DNA from: an uncultured Pseudomonadota bacterium
Lineage (GTDB): Bacteria; Pseudomonadota; Gammaproteobacteria; Burkholderiales; Rhodocyclaceae
Assembly: GCA_903951825.1 (NCBI GenBank)
Contig: CAJBDJ010000069.1
Span: 1 to 34,009, forward strand
Length of the DNA stretch: 34,009 nucleotides
Direction: 5' to 3'
Below the pieces are notes generated by a model that saw nothing but the letters and a program-made list of their open reading frames with translations, searched no databases and had not been told where the DNA came from. Below, piece after piece: positions 1-7,163 of this stretch. The position numbers were made by a program, and so were the translations under genes. How positions within the stretch are numbered: position 1 is the stretch's first letter; each line of letters starts with the position of its first letter.

Positions 1-16
1 GCAGCAAAGAAGCGAG

Positions 17-45
17 ATTATGAACCACTCCACTTAACTCGTCAA
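17..45 (-). promoter_or_regulatory. Strong sigma70 promoter reading out of the left edge, rRNA-like
   Basis: On the minus strand a -35 TTGACG (45-40) is separated by exactly 17 bases from a -10 CATAAT (22-17), followed by CTCGCTTCTTTGCTGC. Transcription would start near base 10 and leave the window. The near-consensus boxes, the A/T-rich stretch upstream and the nearby tRNA suggest an rRNA or tRNA operon to the left, but that gene is not visible, so the target is inference. Confidence 0.6.
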
Positions 46-122
46 GACATTTCGTAGAATTTCTTACCACCCTCTTCTTTCAAAACACTCTCTATCAGAG
101 CCATTAGCCGATCCAGGGCTTT

Positions 123-199
123 TGGTTGCGGGGGCAGGACTTGAACCTGCGACCTTCGGGTTATGAGCCCGACGAGCTGCCAAACTGCTCCACCCCGCG
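123..199 (-). tRNA. Initiator tRNA-fMet (CAT anticodon)
   Basis: A 77-base tRNA read on the minus strand, starting CGCGGGGTGGAGCAG and ending with an encoded CCA. The anticodon loop is CTCATAA. Two hallmarks of the initiator are visible: the C1 x A72 mismatch at the end of the acceptor stem, and three consecutive G:C pairs in the anticodon stem (GGG/CCC). It therefore supplies formyl-methionyl tRNA for translation start rather than elongator methionine. Confidence 0.97.
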
Positions 200-215
200 T
201 CCGTCAGAGGGGCGC

Positions 216-244
216 ATTATCCTGATGGGTCACACCCTTGTCAA
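216..244 (-). promoter_or_regulatory. Promoter of the tRNA-fMet gene
   Basis: Minus strand: perfect -35 TTGACA (244-239), 17-base spacer, -10 GATAAT (221-216), then a GC-rich GCGCCCC discriminator just before the tRNA. An A/T-rich stretch containing a 7-base-arm hairpin (245-261) sits directly upstream of the -35, where an UP element would lie. A GC-rich discriminator is typical of stringently controlled stable-RNA promoters; that regulation is inferred. Confidence 0.75.
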
Positions 245-263
245 CTATTTTTAGAAAATAGTG

Positions 264-884
264 TTATTCGGATTCAAGCCATTCGAGCATCGCACCCCAT
301 TGTTCTAGGTCACGACGATGCTTTGCGTGCGGGGGGTCAAATAGAGTCATCCCGGCAGATGCCACATTCACATAGTTCTGGGTGTTACGTAAACAAGCAA
401 GAATTGGTATATCAAAATGCCTGATAAATTCTTGCAACATGGCAGCGGCTTTTGTTCGTGGATCGACACGCATCGCCACAATCCCCACGGCAGCTTTGCG
501 CCCACGCGTTTCATTACGGATCGAGTTGAGAAAATCTTCGGTTGCCGCCATATCAAATATTGATGGCACCAACGGAATGATGACTTTATCAACAACACGC
601 AAGTAATCAACGAGCTTGTATCCCTGCAGACCTGCGGGGGCATCGAGAACAACCCAGTCAGCGTCCTGCGGGAGATTGAGGACTATTTGATTGCCGGCAA
701 AGTAGCCAGTAATTGGCGCCAGATCAGGGTCGCGAAAGGCCATCCAGCGCAAAGCGGATTGCTGACGATCAAGGTCGCAAAGGGTAACCAGCTTACCTTG
801 ATTGGCAAAGTAGCCCGCCAGGTTGGTCGCCAAAGTGCTTTTACCGGCGCCACCCTTTGGGTTTGCCACAAGTATTGAGCGCAT
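264..884 (-). CDS. ParA/MinD-family ATPase, orphan
   Basis: A 206-residue P-loop ATPase of the ParA/MipZ type. The deviant Walker A motif PKGGAGKST lies at residues 9-17 with the signature lysine 10, and VVLDAPAG matches the Walker B region. Such proteins position DNA or protein cargo by ATP-driven dimerisation on the nucleoid or membrane. The ATG at 884 is chosen over an upstream one at 914 because AGAGGA sits about 5 bases before it and the protein then begins right at the first beta strand. No parB or parS-like partner is visible nearby, so it is not obviously a chromosome-partition gene; the cargo is unknown. It is divergent from the IclR gene with a 97-base spacer, and it ends just before the tRNA-fMet promoter. 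Confidence 0.85.
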   Translation of the reverse strand: MRSILVANPKGGAGKSTLATNLAGYFANQGKLVTLCDLDRQQSALRWMAFRDPDLAPITGYFAGNQIVLNLPQDADWVVLDAPAGLQGYKLVDYLRVVDKVIIPLVPSIFDMAATEDFLNSIRNETRGRKAAVGIVAMRVDPRTKAAAMLQEFIRHFDIPILACLRNTQNYVNVASAGMTLFDPPHAKHRRDLEQWGAMLEWLESE

Positions 885-981
885 TGCTTGTCCTCTGATT
901 ATCCGTGTACTCATTATATTCCCTTACTCAAGGCTGTCATATATTCATAAAATGAGGTTTTCAAACGCGCGAGGTGAATAA

Positions 982-1806
982 ATGGCAACGAGGCTCTCCG
1001 ACGACCGCCACGGCATTCAATCGATTGAAGTTGGATTTCGTCTGCTTGATGTGCTGGCCAAAAAATCGCACCCCATGATGCTGCGCGACATTGCCAAGGG
1101 CGCCGGTATGCCTGCCGCGAAGGCGCATCGATACATGATCAGTTTTATGCGCATCGGCCTGGTCGAGCAGGATCGCATCAACGCTCACTACGACCTTGGA
1201 AGTTATGCATTGCAACTTGGCCTGTCCGGATTGGGGCGAATGGATACCGTTCGTCTTGCCGGGCCAATCCTTGAGGCGCTCTGCGAGGAGATTCAGGAAA
1301 CGGTGGCGCTGGCCGTTTGGGGGAATAACGGCGCGACGGTCGTGCGCGTTGTTGATACCGGCGGGCCAGTGACAATCACTTTGCGCACCGGCACAGTTCT
1401 TCCCTTATTTAGTTCCGCAACCGGACGCGCCTTTGTTTCTTTTTACCGTGGCGCTTATCTGAAAAAGCTTTTGGAGGAAGAATTGCATCGGTTGTCAGAG
1501 ACCAGCAAGGTCGCGATCTCGATCCTCAAACGCCAGCTTGAGAAAAATTTGACAGAGATTCGCAAACATGGGATTTCGCGGGCTACCGGAAGCCTTACCC
1601 ACGGGATCAACGGGTTTAGCGCACCGGTTTTCGATCACAGCGGAAGCATGGTTGCAGCCATCACCTCGCTCGGCACGATCGGCGATTTCGATGTGGAATG
1701 GGATAGCCCGTTGGCCACCTCGATAATCTCGTCAGCGAACAAACTCTCACTGCGCTTGGGCTACGACAAAAACGCTGTTGCCGCAGACTGGAGCTTCAGA
1801 GGATAA
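982..1806 (+). CDS. IclR-family transcriptional regulator
   Basis: A 274-residue protein with the IclR layout: a winged helix-turn-helix at about residues 10-70 (GIQSIEVGFRLLDVL, then LRDIAKGAGMPAAKAHRYM) and a C-terminal ligand-binding GAF-like domain from about 85 to 260 (FSSATGRAFVSF; FSAPVFDHSG). IclR proteins usually control aromatic or carboxylic acid catabolism, but the neighbours give no clue to the target here. GAGGTGA lies 5 bases before the ATG. It is divergent from the ParA-like gene, so the shared spacer 885-981 probably carries its operator. Its 3' end overlaps the convergent TPM gene by 11 bases. Confidence 0.92.
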   Translation: MATRLSDDRHGIQSIEVGFRLLDVLAKKSHPMMLRDIAKGAGMPAAKAHRYMISFMRIGLVEQDRINAHYDLGSYALQLGLSGLGRMDTVRLAGPILEALCEEIQETVALAVWGNNGATVVRVVDTGGPVTITLRTGTVLPLFSSATGRAFVSFYRGAYLKKLLEEELHRLSETSKVAISILKRQLEKNLTEIRKHGISRATGSLTHGINGFSAPVFDHSGSMVAAITSLGTIGDFDVEWDSPLATSIISSANKLSLRLGYDKNAVAADWSFRG

Positions 1807-2293
1807 CCGGTTGGTTCGCCAGCTCATTGGGGGTGTCTGCGGCGCCGGGAAAATGTGTTCGAAGCAAGGCGCCGACGCGGCTTACGGCATTTAGCGCCCC
1901 CCCTCGGAAGTCAGCTTCCTTGAAGGCGGTCTCCATCGAGTGGCAAATCGCCTCCCATTCGGCTTGCGGGACTTTGGCGGCAATTCCACGATCAGCGAAA
2001 ATTTCTACGCGGTGATCGACGAGTTGCACGTAAAGCAGAACGCCCGTGTTTTCTGCAGTATCCCAAACACCGAGCTGCGCAAAAAGATCGGCGGCGCGTT
2101 GGCGAGCGTTGCGCTCGTGCCACAAATAGCCGAAAGGCAGAGGCCCCTCGGCGACGAAGCGCAATTCTCCAGGTTGACCGGCTTCCGCCAGCATGACTGC
2201 AGCGCCGATTTCCGCCGACAAAGCCATTCCGAAGCGATGGGAAGCCAGCCAAGGCGGCGCCAAGAGGTGTTTGAACCAGCGTGTCAGTTTCAT
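1796..2293 (-). CDS. TPM-domain (TLP18.3/Psb32/MOLO-1) protein, soluble
   Basis: A 165-residue protein carrying a TPM domain at about residues 40-150; the stretch around VQLVDHRVEIFADRGIAAKV is typical of the family. It has no signal peptide or clear membrane segment, unlike its upstream neighbour. The ATG directly follows the stop codon of that neighbour (zero spacing), which points to a lemA-TPM-TPM operon with coupled translation. TPM proteins of this kind occur with LemA in many bacteria and are linked to membrane or envelope stress, but no reaction is established for them here. The stop overlaps the end of the convergent IclR gene. Confidence 0.85.
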   Translation of the reverse strand: MKLTRWFKHLLAPPWLASHRFGMALSAEIGAAVMLAEAGQPGELRFVAEGPLPFGYLWHERNARQRAADLFAQLGVWDTAENTGVLLYVQLVDHRVEIFADRGIAAKVPQAEWEAICHSMETAFKEADFRGGALNAVSRVGALLRTHFPGAADTPNELANQPVIL

Positions 2294-3166
2294 TTACCAA
2301 CTCCCGGAAGCGCCGCCGCCTCCCCCTGTGCCACCACCACCGCGAAATCCCCCGCCGCCCACTCCACCGCCTCTGCCGCCATTCAAGATGCCGCTCAATA
2401 AGATGTCGCGCCCAAAGACCGCAAGAAACAAGCCGGCCAGAACGCCGACAATCGCTCCCGTGACACCGCCAACGATCAACCAGCCAGCAAAGCCGGTCAA
2501 GCTACCCAGCACGGCACTGCCCAACAAATTGCCCAAAAGACGACGCAGGATGGTGCCACCTACGATGCTGACAAGCAGCAGAGCAAAGAGTACGGATTCG
2601 GAAATCGCCGCAAAACCGGGAAGGGCTGCCCCGCTCGGCTGCGCGACTGCGGGTAGAGGTTCACCCGCAAGCGTTTTGAGAATAGCCTCAACTCCGGCCA
2701 GAACACCGTCCGGAATATCACCGGCCTTGAACCGCGGGGCAATGGTATCGGCAATGATCCGTTTGACCGTCGCGTCGTTAAGAACGCCCTCAAGCCCGTA
2801 GCCGACTTCAATGCGCAGACGCCGGTCATCTTTGGCAACGATCAGAATGACACCATCGTCGACGCCCTTGCGGCCGATTTTCCAGGCGTCAAACAGCCGA
2901 ATACCAAATTGCTCGATGGTTTCCGGCTGCGTTGTCGGCAAAATCAGCACCGCTACTTGAGCCCCCTTGGTGGCTTCAAAAGCGGCCAGCTTGCGTTCGA
3001 GAACCGCCGCTTGCTCAATGCTCAGAGTGCCGGCAAGATCGCTGACGCGCCTTGTCAAGGGCGGGATATCCACCAGCCCGGTCGCGGCAGGGGTCGCTGC
3101 CGCCCAGCCGCACAACAAAAGGCAGCAGAGGCAATGCCCCACCCAGCGAGCAACCCATGAGCTCAT
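2294..3166 (-). CDS. Secreted/membrane TPM-domain protein with Gly-rich tail (YgcG-like)
   Basis: A 290-residue protein with a signal peptide (hydrophobic CLCCLLLCGWAAATPAATG at about 12-30), a TPM domain at about 33-165 (TRRVSDLAGTLS; VLILPTTQPETIEQFGIRLF; RRLRIEVGYGLEGVL), a hydrophobic hairpin at about 190-255 likely to cross the membrane, and a tail made almost only of glycine with Arg/Ser/Trp. This is the YgcG-type architecture found next to lemA. The domain is expected in the periplasm with the tail after the membrane segments. It follows lemA by 7 bases. Function is unknown beyond the envelope association. Confidence 0.88.
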   Translation of the reverse strand: MSSWVARWVGHCLCCLLLCGWAAATPAATGLVDIPPLTRRVSDLAGTLSIEQAAVLERKLAAFEATKGAQVAVLILPTTQPETIEQFGIRLFDAWKIGRKGVDDGVILIVAKDDRRLRIEVGYGLEGVLNDATVKRIIADTIAPRFKAGDIPDGVLAGVEAILKTLAGEPLPAVAQPSGAALPGFAAISESVLFALLLVSIVGGTILRRLLGNLLGSAVLGSLTGFAGWLIVGGVTGAIVGVLAGLFLAVFGRDILLSGILNGGRGGGVGGGGFRGGGGTGGGGGASGSW

Positions 3167-3173
3167 TGAGAAA

Positions 3174-3785
3174 TTAATTGGCGGCTGCGGGTCGTGCTGC
3201 GTTGAAGTCGATTTTTGGCGCGCTGCTGATCGCCTTTTCGTTGTCGACCGTAAAATTGGCCTTGATTTTCCAGCCCATCGCCATCGCCGTCAGGTTGTTC
3301 GGGAAGGTACGTACCGAAACGTTGTATTCCTGCACCGCCTTGATGTAACGATTTCGCGCAACGGAAATCCGGTTTTCTGTACCTTCAACCTGCGCCTGCA
3401 AGTCACGGAAATTTGCATCTGCCTTCAGTTGCGGATAGTTTTCGGAAACCACCAGCAGGCGGCTGAGGGCGCTGCTCAAATCCACCTGCACCTTCTGGAA
3501 TCGCGCAAAAGCCGCCTCGTCATTGACCAGCTCGGGTGTCGCCTTGATTCCGCCGACACTTGCTCGCGCCTCGGTGACCCGGGTCAGCACCTCCTTTTCA
3601 TGAGCTGCGTAGCCTTGAACAGTCGCCACCAGATTCGGTACCAGATCGGCACGTCGCTGGTATTGATTGAGAACTTCAGACCAAGCGGCATTGACCGCCT
3701 CGTCGTTGGTTTGCACCTGATTGAATCCGCAGCCGGAGAGCAGCAAAGTCGTCAGGGCAAAGAGAGCAAACAAGCGCTTCGTCAT
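3174..3785 (-). CDS. lemA: LemA-family lipoprotein
   Basis: A 203-residue LemA protein. The N-terminus is a lipoprotein signal with the lipobox LLSGC at about 15-19, so it should be anchored to a membrane from the periplasmic side. The rest is the helical LemA bundle: NAAWSEVLNQYQRRADLVPNL, VTEARASV, ENYPQLKADANFRDLQ, RNRYIKAVQEYN. It is first in an operon with two TPM proteins. LemA proteins are common but poorly understood. Upstream lies the ISAs1 remnant, so its original promoter region may have been altered by the insertion. Confidence 0.93.
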   Translation of the reverse strand: MTKRLFALFALTTLLLSGCGFNQVQTNDEAVNAAWSEVLNQYQRRADLVPNLVATVQGYAAHEKEVLTRVTEARASVGGIKATPELVNDEAAFARFQKVQVDLSSALSRLLVVSENYPQLKADANFRDLQAQVEGTENRISVARNRYIKAVQEYNVSVRTFPNNLTAMAMGWKIKANFTVDNEKAISSAPKIDFNAARPAAAN

Positions 3786-3901
3786 GGTGGCGATCTCATG
3801 AATGATTAAAAGTAGTGTTTACATGGGGTCGCATGGCAGAAAGCTCAAGCCTTGATTAGCAAACCAGACTGCAATCTCCCTGACAACTTCAGCGCCTCTA
3901 T

Positions 3902-3922
3902 TGCCCGGCTCGCCGTCGGCAG
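3902..3922. repeat. REP-like 21-base repeat, copy 1
   Basis: A 21-base sequence beginning TGCCCGGCTCGCC and ending GTCGGCAG is an imperfect hairpin (TGCC/GGCA outer, GGC/GCC inner arms). It directly abuts the IS end at 3923. An identical copy in the same orientation lies at 6121-6141. Two exact copies, both beside an IS end, suggest a dispersed repeat used as an insertion target. Confidence 0.7.
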
Positions 3923-4175
3923 CAGGGCAATCGCATGAATCTTATACAAGACCGAGGAGCTCTGCGCGATAGTTGTCTGAGGTGGCGGCGACGAGTCGTC
4001 GAACCTTGAGTCCGCCCTTTTGCTTGACGGGGCCGAGGCGGATGAGAGGGTGCCGGATGTGCTTCTGAATGTAAGCCCCCGGCGAACCCGTCGCCGAAGG
4101 CGACATCCATGCACCAATGCAAACCATTCTCCACACGCCAGTACTGGCGTACCGCCCGATCTCTAACGGCGGAAT
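3923..4175 (-). pseudogene. 3' end of ISAs1-family IS: transposase C-terminal remnant and terminal repeat
   Basis: On the minus strand from about 4160 the frame reads RAVRQYWRVENGLHWCMDVA and FGDG, which matches the ISAs1/H-repeat transposase motif built on ENGLHW.LDV.F (the E is the last catalytic residue of the DDE triad). The similarity then shifts frame and continues as IRLGPVKQKGGLKVRRLVAA through TSDNYRAELLGLV to a stop near 3943. Fifteen or so bases further the terminal repeat CAGGGCAATCGCAT (3923-3936) marks the IS end. The N-terminal two thirds of the transposase are missing here and murJ begins immediately beyond. The partner end lies at 5860-6113. Confidence 0.8.
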
Positions 4176-4180
4176 CTCAG

Positions 4181-5728
4181 TCATGCGGCACGTCGTTTAA
4201 AGTCCTGCGGACGAAACCCGAGTATCCATAGTGTAACGAAATAGCTGCCGGCGCCAAGTATCACCAACGATAGCAGGCGTCCGAGCCGCTCGGGCAGGCT
4301 AAAGGCAAACCAACTGCTCTCTTGTCCGTGACCTGCCCATAGCGTTATGCCCATTATCAACATGGCGATCAGTAATTTGGAAGCAAAAATTGCCCAGCCA
4401 GGTTGTGGTTGATAAATCCCGTGCTGGCGAAGCCCGCGATAGAGCAAGCCTGCGTTGATACATGCGGCGAGTCCAATGGAGAGAGCCAGGCCGGCATGTT
4501 GTAGCCAGCCGACAAAGGCCAGGTTCATGGCTTGAGTTGCGGCAAGTGAAAGGAGCGCGATCTTGACGGGTGTGCGGATGTTCTGTCGAGCATAGAATCC
4601 CGGTGCAAGCACCTTGACGAGAATCAGACCAGCCAGACCAATGCTGTAGGCAACCAGGGCGCTGCGCGTCTGATACACATCATTCATGCCAAAGGCGCCA
4701 TGATAGAAAAAAGTTGTAATCAGCGGGATAGACAGCATGGCCAGTGCCAGCGCGGCTGGCGCGGCGAGCAACAGGGTCAGGCGCAAACCCCAGTCAAGCA
4801 GACTGGAGTATTCAATGGTGTTGTCGCTGGCGTGATACTTGGCCAGCGATGGCAACAAAATGGTACCAATTGCAACCCCAAGCATCCCTGACGGAAATTC
4901 CATCAGGCGGTCAGCGTAATACAACCATGAAACGCTGCCGGTTTTAAGAAAAGAGGCGAAGATGGTGTTGACCAACAAACTGATTTGCGAGACTGAAACG
5001 CCAATCAGAGCTGGGCCCATCAAGGTCAGAATCCGCCGCACACCGGGATCAGCCCAGGCTCTTCGCCAGTTAAACGTCGGGCGAGGCAACATGGCGATGC
5101 GCTTGAGCGCCGGGATTTGAATCCCCAGTTGCAATAATCCGCCGATAAAAACCGCCCAACCCAGCGCCAGCACCGGCGGATCAAAATACGGAGTAGCGAA
5201 GAGAGCCATCCCGATAAAAGACAGATTCAACAAAACCGGAGTGAAGGCGGGTAGGGCAAATTTGCTCCAGGTATTAAGGATGCCGCCGGAAAGCGCAACC
5301 AGTGACATGAAAAATATGTAAGGAAAAGCGATTCGGGTCAGAGCAACGGTCAACTCGAATTTGCTTACATCGGCGGCAAAGCCAGGGGCGGAAATCCAGA
5401 TTAGGAGGGGCGCAGCAGCGATGCCGAGGGCGGTTACAAAAAACAGGATGATGGAGAGCACGCTGGTCACGTGGTCGATCAGCGCCAGTGTTTCTACCTG
5501 GCCGCACTTATTTTTGTACTCTCCCAAAATCGGGACAAAAGCCTGCGAAAAGGCACCCTCGGCAAACATGCGACGCAACAAATTGGGGAGCCTGAAAGCG
5601 ACAAAAAAAGCGTCGGTAGCCGCCCCTGCACCAAAGCTGCGGGCGATTACAAAATCACGGGCAAAACCAAGGATTCTTGATAGCAGGGTCATGCCGCTGA
5701 CCGTAACGAGGGCGCGAAGTAGATTCAT
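4181..5728 (-). CDS. murJ: Lipid II flippase MurJ (MviN)
   Basis: A 515-residue polytopic membrane protein of the MOP superfamily that flips lipid II across the inner membrane for peptidoglycan synthesis. The N-terminus MNLLRALVTVSGMTLLSRIL with LGFARDFVIARSFGAG and the FVAFRLPNLLRRMFAEGAF block are textbook MurJ; about 14 hydrophobic segments follow. Length matches the family (about 510). The reading frame is intact, with only a weak Shine-Dalgarno (CAGG). Unusually the gene sits between the two ends of an ISAs1-type element: the transposase C-terminal remnant starts next to its stop codon, and the N-terminal remnant lies about 130 bases before its start. MurJ is normally essential, so it is expected to be functional. 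Confidence 0.97.
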   Translation of the reverse strand: MNLLRALVTVSGMTLLSRILGFARDFVIARSFGAGAATDAFFVAFRLPNLLRRMFAEGAFSQAFVPILGEYKNKCGQVETLALIDHVTSVLSIILFFVTALGIAAAPLLIWISAPGFAADVSKFELTVALTRIAFPYIFFMSLVALSGGILNTWSKFALPAFTPVLLNLSFIGMALFATPYFDPPVLALGWAVFIGGLLQLGIQIPALKRIAMLPRPTFNWRRAWADPGVRRILTLMGPALIGVSVSQISLLVNTIFASFLKTGSVSWLYYADRLMEFPSGMLGVAIGTILLPSLAKYHASDNTIEYSSLLDWGLRLTLLLAAPAALALAMLSIPLITTFFYHGAFGMNDVYQTRSALVAYSIGLAGLILVKVLAPGFYARQNIRTPVKIALLSLAATQAMNLAFVGWLQHAGLALSIGLAACINAGLLYRGLRQHGIYQPQPGWAIFASKLLIAMLIMGITLWAGHGQESSWFAFSLPERLGRLLSLVILGAGSYFVTLWILGFRPQDFKRRAA

Positions 5729-5859
5729 GAGCCTGAAAGTTGCCTCAACGGCATCGGGAAAACTATGATTCTAAGCCAGTGTAGTGCTTCATTTTTCTTT
5801 GAGCCAAGCTGACGATTAGCGCGGATGACTTTCTGGAGAATGTCATTGGCTTTGGCGGC

Positions 5860-6113
5860 TCACACAAAAGGCTTGGGATTTTTGCTCGAACGACCCACCA
5901 CGCGCGGATCAGGCACCTCGGCAAACGCCGCCGTCAACGTTATCCGTCCAACAAAATCATCCCGATTGCCTGCCTCCATGAGCCACCCCAAAAAGACAGT
6001 AAGCTACGCATTTCAGTGACCTGTGAACAGCCCCCTTCGTAACCTGTTGAGCGTAAACAACTATTTTGTGGGGTCAACGACAATGTCATTGTCGTTTTGA
6101 TGCAATTGCCCTG
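5860..6113 (-). pseudogene. 5' end of ISAs1-family IS: terminal repeat and transposase N-terminal stub
   Basis: On the minus strand the terminal repeat CAGGGCAATTGCAT (6113-6100) matches the repeat at 3923-3936 in 13 of 14 bases, in inverted orientation. A subterminal palindrome follows (6076-6096). An ORF starting with ATG at 5979 encodes LTAAFAEVPDPRVVGRSS, which fits the start of ISAs1 transposases (FAEVPDPR), and stops after 39 codons at 5860. The stretch 5729-5859 between this stub and murJ holds no gene I can recognise, though its minus strand reads DILQKVIRANRQLGSKK in one frame, possibly another fragment. Together with 3923-4175 this is one end pair with murJ in place of the transposase core. 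Confidence 0.75.
6076..6096. repeat. Perfect palindrome inside the IS end
   Basis: Arms AACGACAATG and CATTGTCGTT around a single central T: a 21-base perfect palindrome with 10-base arms. It lies 17 bases inside the IS terminus, upstream of the transposase stub. It could be a transposase-binding site or a hairpin that blocks readthrough into the transposase; either role is inference. Confidence 0.7.
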
Positions 6114-6120
6114 CCCCCGC

Positions 6121-6141
6121 TGCCCGGCTCGCCGTCGGCAG
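6121..6141. repeat. REP-like 21-base repeat, copy 2
   Basis: Exact copy of 3902-3922 in the same orientation, 7 bases outside the IS end at 6113 and 26 bases before the miaA start codon. Being in the miaA leader, the hairpin could affect that transcript. Confidence 0.7.
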
Positions 6142-6167
6142 CCGCCTGCATGTTACGATTCGCCGCC

Positions 6168-7163
6168 ATGAACTCACCGAGACTGCCGCCTGCCATCCTC
6201 CTCATGGGCCCGACTGCCTCGGGCAAAACAGCGCTCGCCATGGCGCTGGCCGAGCGTTTTCCGCTGGCTTTGATCAGCGTCGACTCGGCTCAAGTCTTTT
6301 GTGACATGAATATCGGCACCGCCAAACCGGATGCCGCCACGCTCGCGCTTTACCCGCACCGCCTGATCAACATCATCTCGCCGGAAGCGTCCTATTCGAC
6401 GGCGCGTTTTCGTGACGATGCCCTGGCGGCGATGGCGGAAATCAGCGCCGCCGGCAAAGTGCCACTGCTGGTAGGCGGCACCATGCTCTATTTTCGTAGC
6501 TTGCTTGAGGGACTGGCCGAGTTGCCCAAGGCCGATCCGCTCTTGCGTGCTGAAATCGATGCTGAGGCCGCCCGACTCGGATGGGCGGCGATGCATCAAA
6601 AATTGGCGGCAATTGACCCAATGACCGCCAACCGCCTGCATCCGACCGATAGCCAGCGGATTCAGCGTGCACTCGAGGTCTGCTACTTGGCGGGACGGCC
6701 AATGTCGGCACTACTGGCCGCCAGCGAGCAGATGCGTCCACCTTATGAGTTTTTATCGATGGGCTTGCTGCCTTCGCAGCGCGGCGTACTGCATGAGCGG
6801 ATCGCCCGGCGTTTTGAGCAAATGTTGCAAGACGGGCTCGATGACGAAGTCTGGCAATTGCGTCGCAAATACAATTTGCATCCCAACCTGCCGTCCATGC
6901 GATGCGTCGGCTACCGGCAAACCTGGGAAGTCCAGGACGGCCGCTTGCCGGCCAGAGAGCTACGCGACCGGGGAGTTTTTGCGACACGCCAATTGGCCAA
7001 GCGCCAGATCACTTGGCTAAGCAATTCCTTTGCCTGCGAAAACTTTGATTGCCTCGATCCCGCCCTGAGCGAAAAAATCGCCGGGCGGGTGGGACGTTTT
7101 CTCGCCGCTCAGGCCGGCTCACCCTCCAGCACCAGATCTTTTTTGGCCGCCAGCAACGAATAA
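6168..7163 (+). CDS. miaA: tRNA dimethylallyltransferase MiaA
   Basis: A 331-residue enzyme that transfers a dimethylallyl group to N6 of A37 in tRNAs reading UNN codons. The P-loop GPTASGKT lies at 14-21; LISVDSAQVFCDMNIGTAKP (about 40-59), the GGTMLYFRSLLEGL block and the MRCVGYRQTWE motif are diagnostic. The ATG at 6168 gives the usual MiaA N-terminus; in-frame ATGs at 6150 and 6066 are possible but would add unconserved residues encoded by IS and repeat DNA. The protein is slightly longer than usual at its C-terminus and its last 55 bases overlap the end of the convergent RND pump gene. Its upstream region is the IS end, so its promoter may be partly IS-derived. Confidence 0.96.
   Translation: MNSPRLPPAILLMGPTASGKTALAMALAERFPLALISVDSAQVFCDMNIGTAKPDAATLALYPHRLINIISPEASYSTARFRDDALAAMAEISAAGKVPLLVGGTMLYFRSLLEGLAELPKADPLLRAEIDAEAARLGWAAMHQKLAAIDPMTANRLHPTDSQRIQRALEVCYLAGRPMSALLAASEQMRPPYEFLSMGLLPSQRGVLHERIARRFEQMLQDGLDDEVWQLRRKYNLHPNLPSMRCVGYRQTWEVQDGRLPARELRDRGVFATRQLAKRQITWLSNSFACENFDCLDPALSEKIAGRVGRFLAAQAGSPSSTRSFLAASNE

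Noticed and set aside
245..261. Hairpin CTATTTT/AAAATAG after the ParA-like gene
   Set aside because: A/T-only stem without a following T-run on the minus strand; more likely part of the A/T-rich region upstream of the tRNA promoter than a terminator.
3845..3901. Open minus-strand frames left of the IS end as a gene broken by the insertion
   Set aside because: Two different frames look equally protein-like over a short stretch that overlaps the repeat, and no matching half is found on the other side of the IS.
5825..6019. A 64-codon plus-strand open frame between murJ and miaA
   Set aside because: It is opposite the ISAs1 transposase stub and shows no match to any family.
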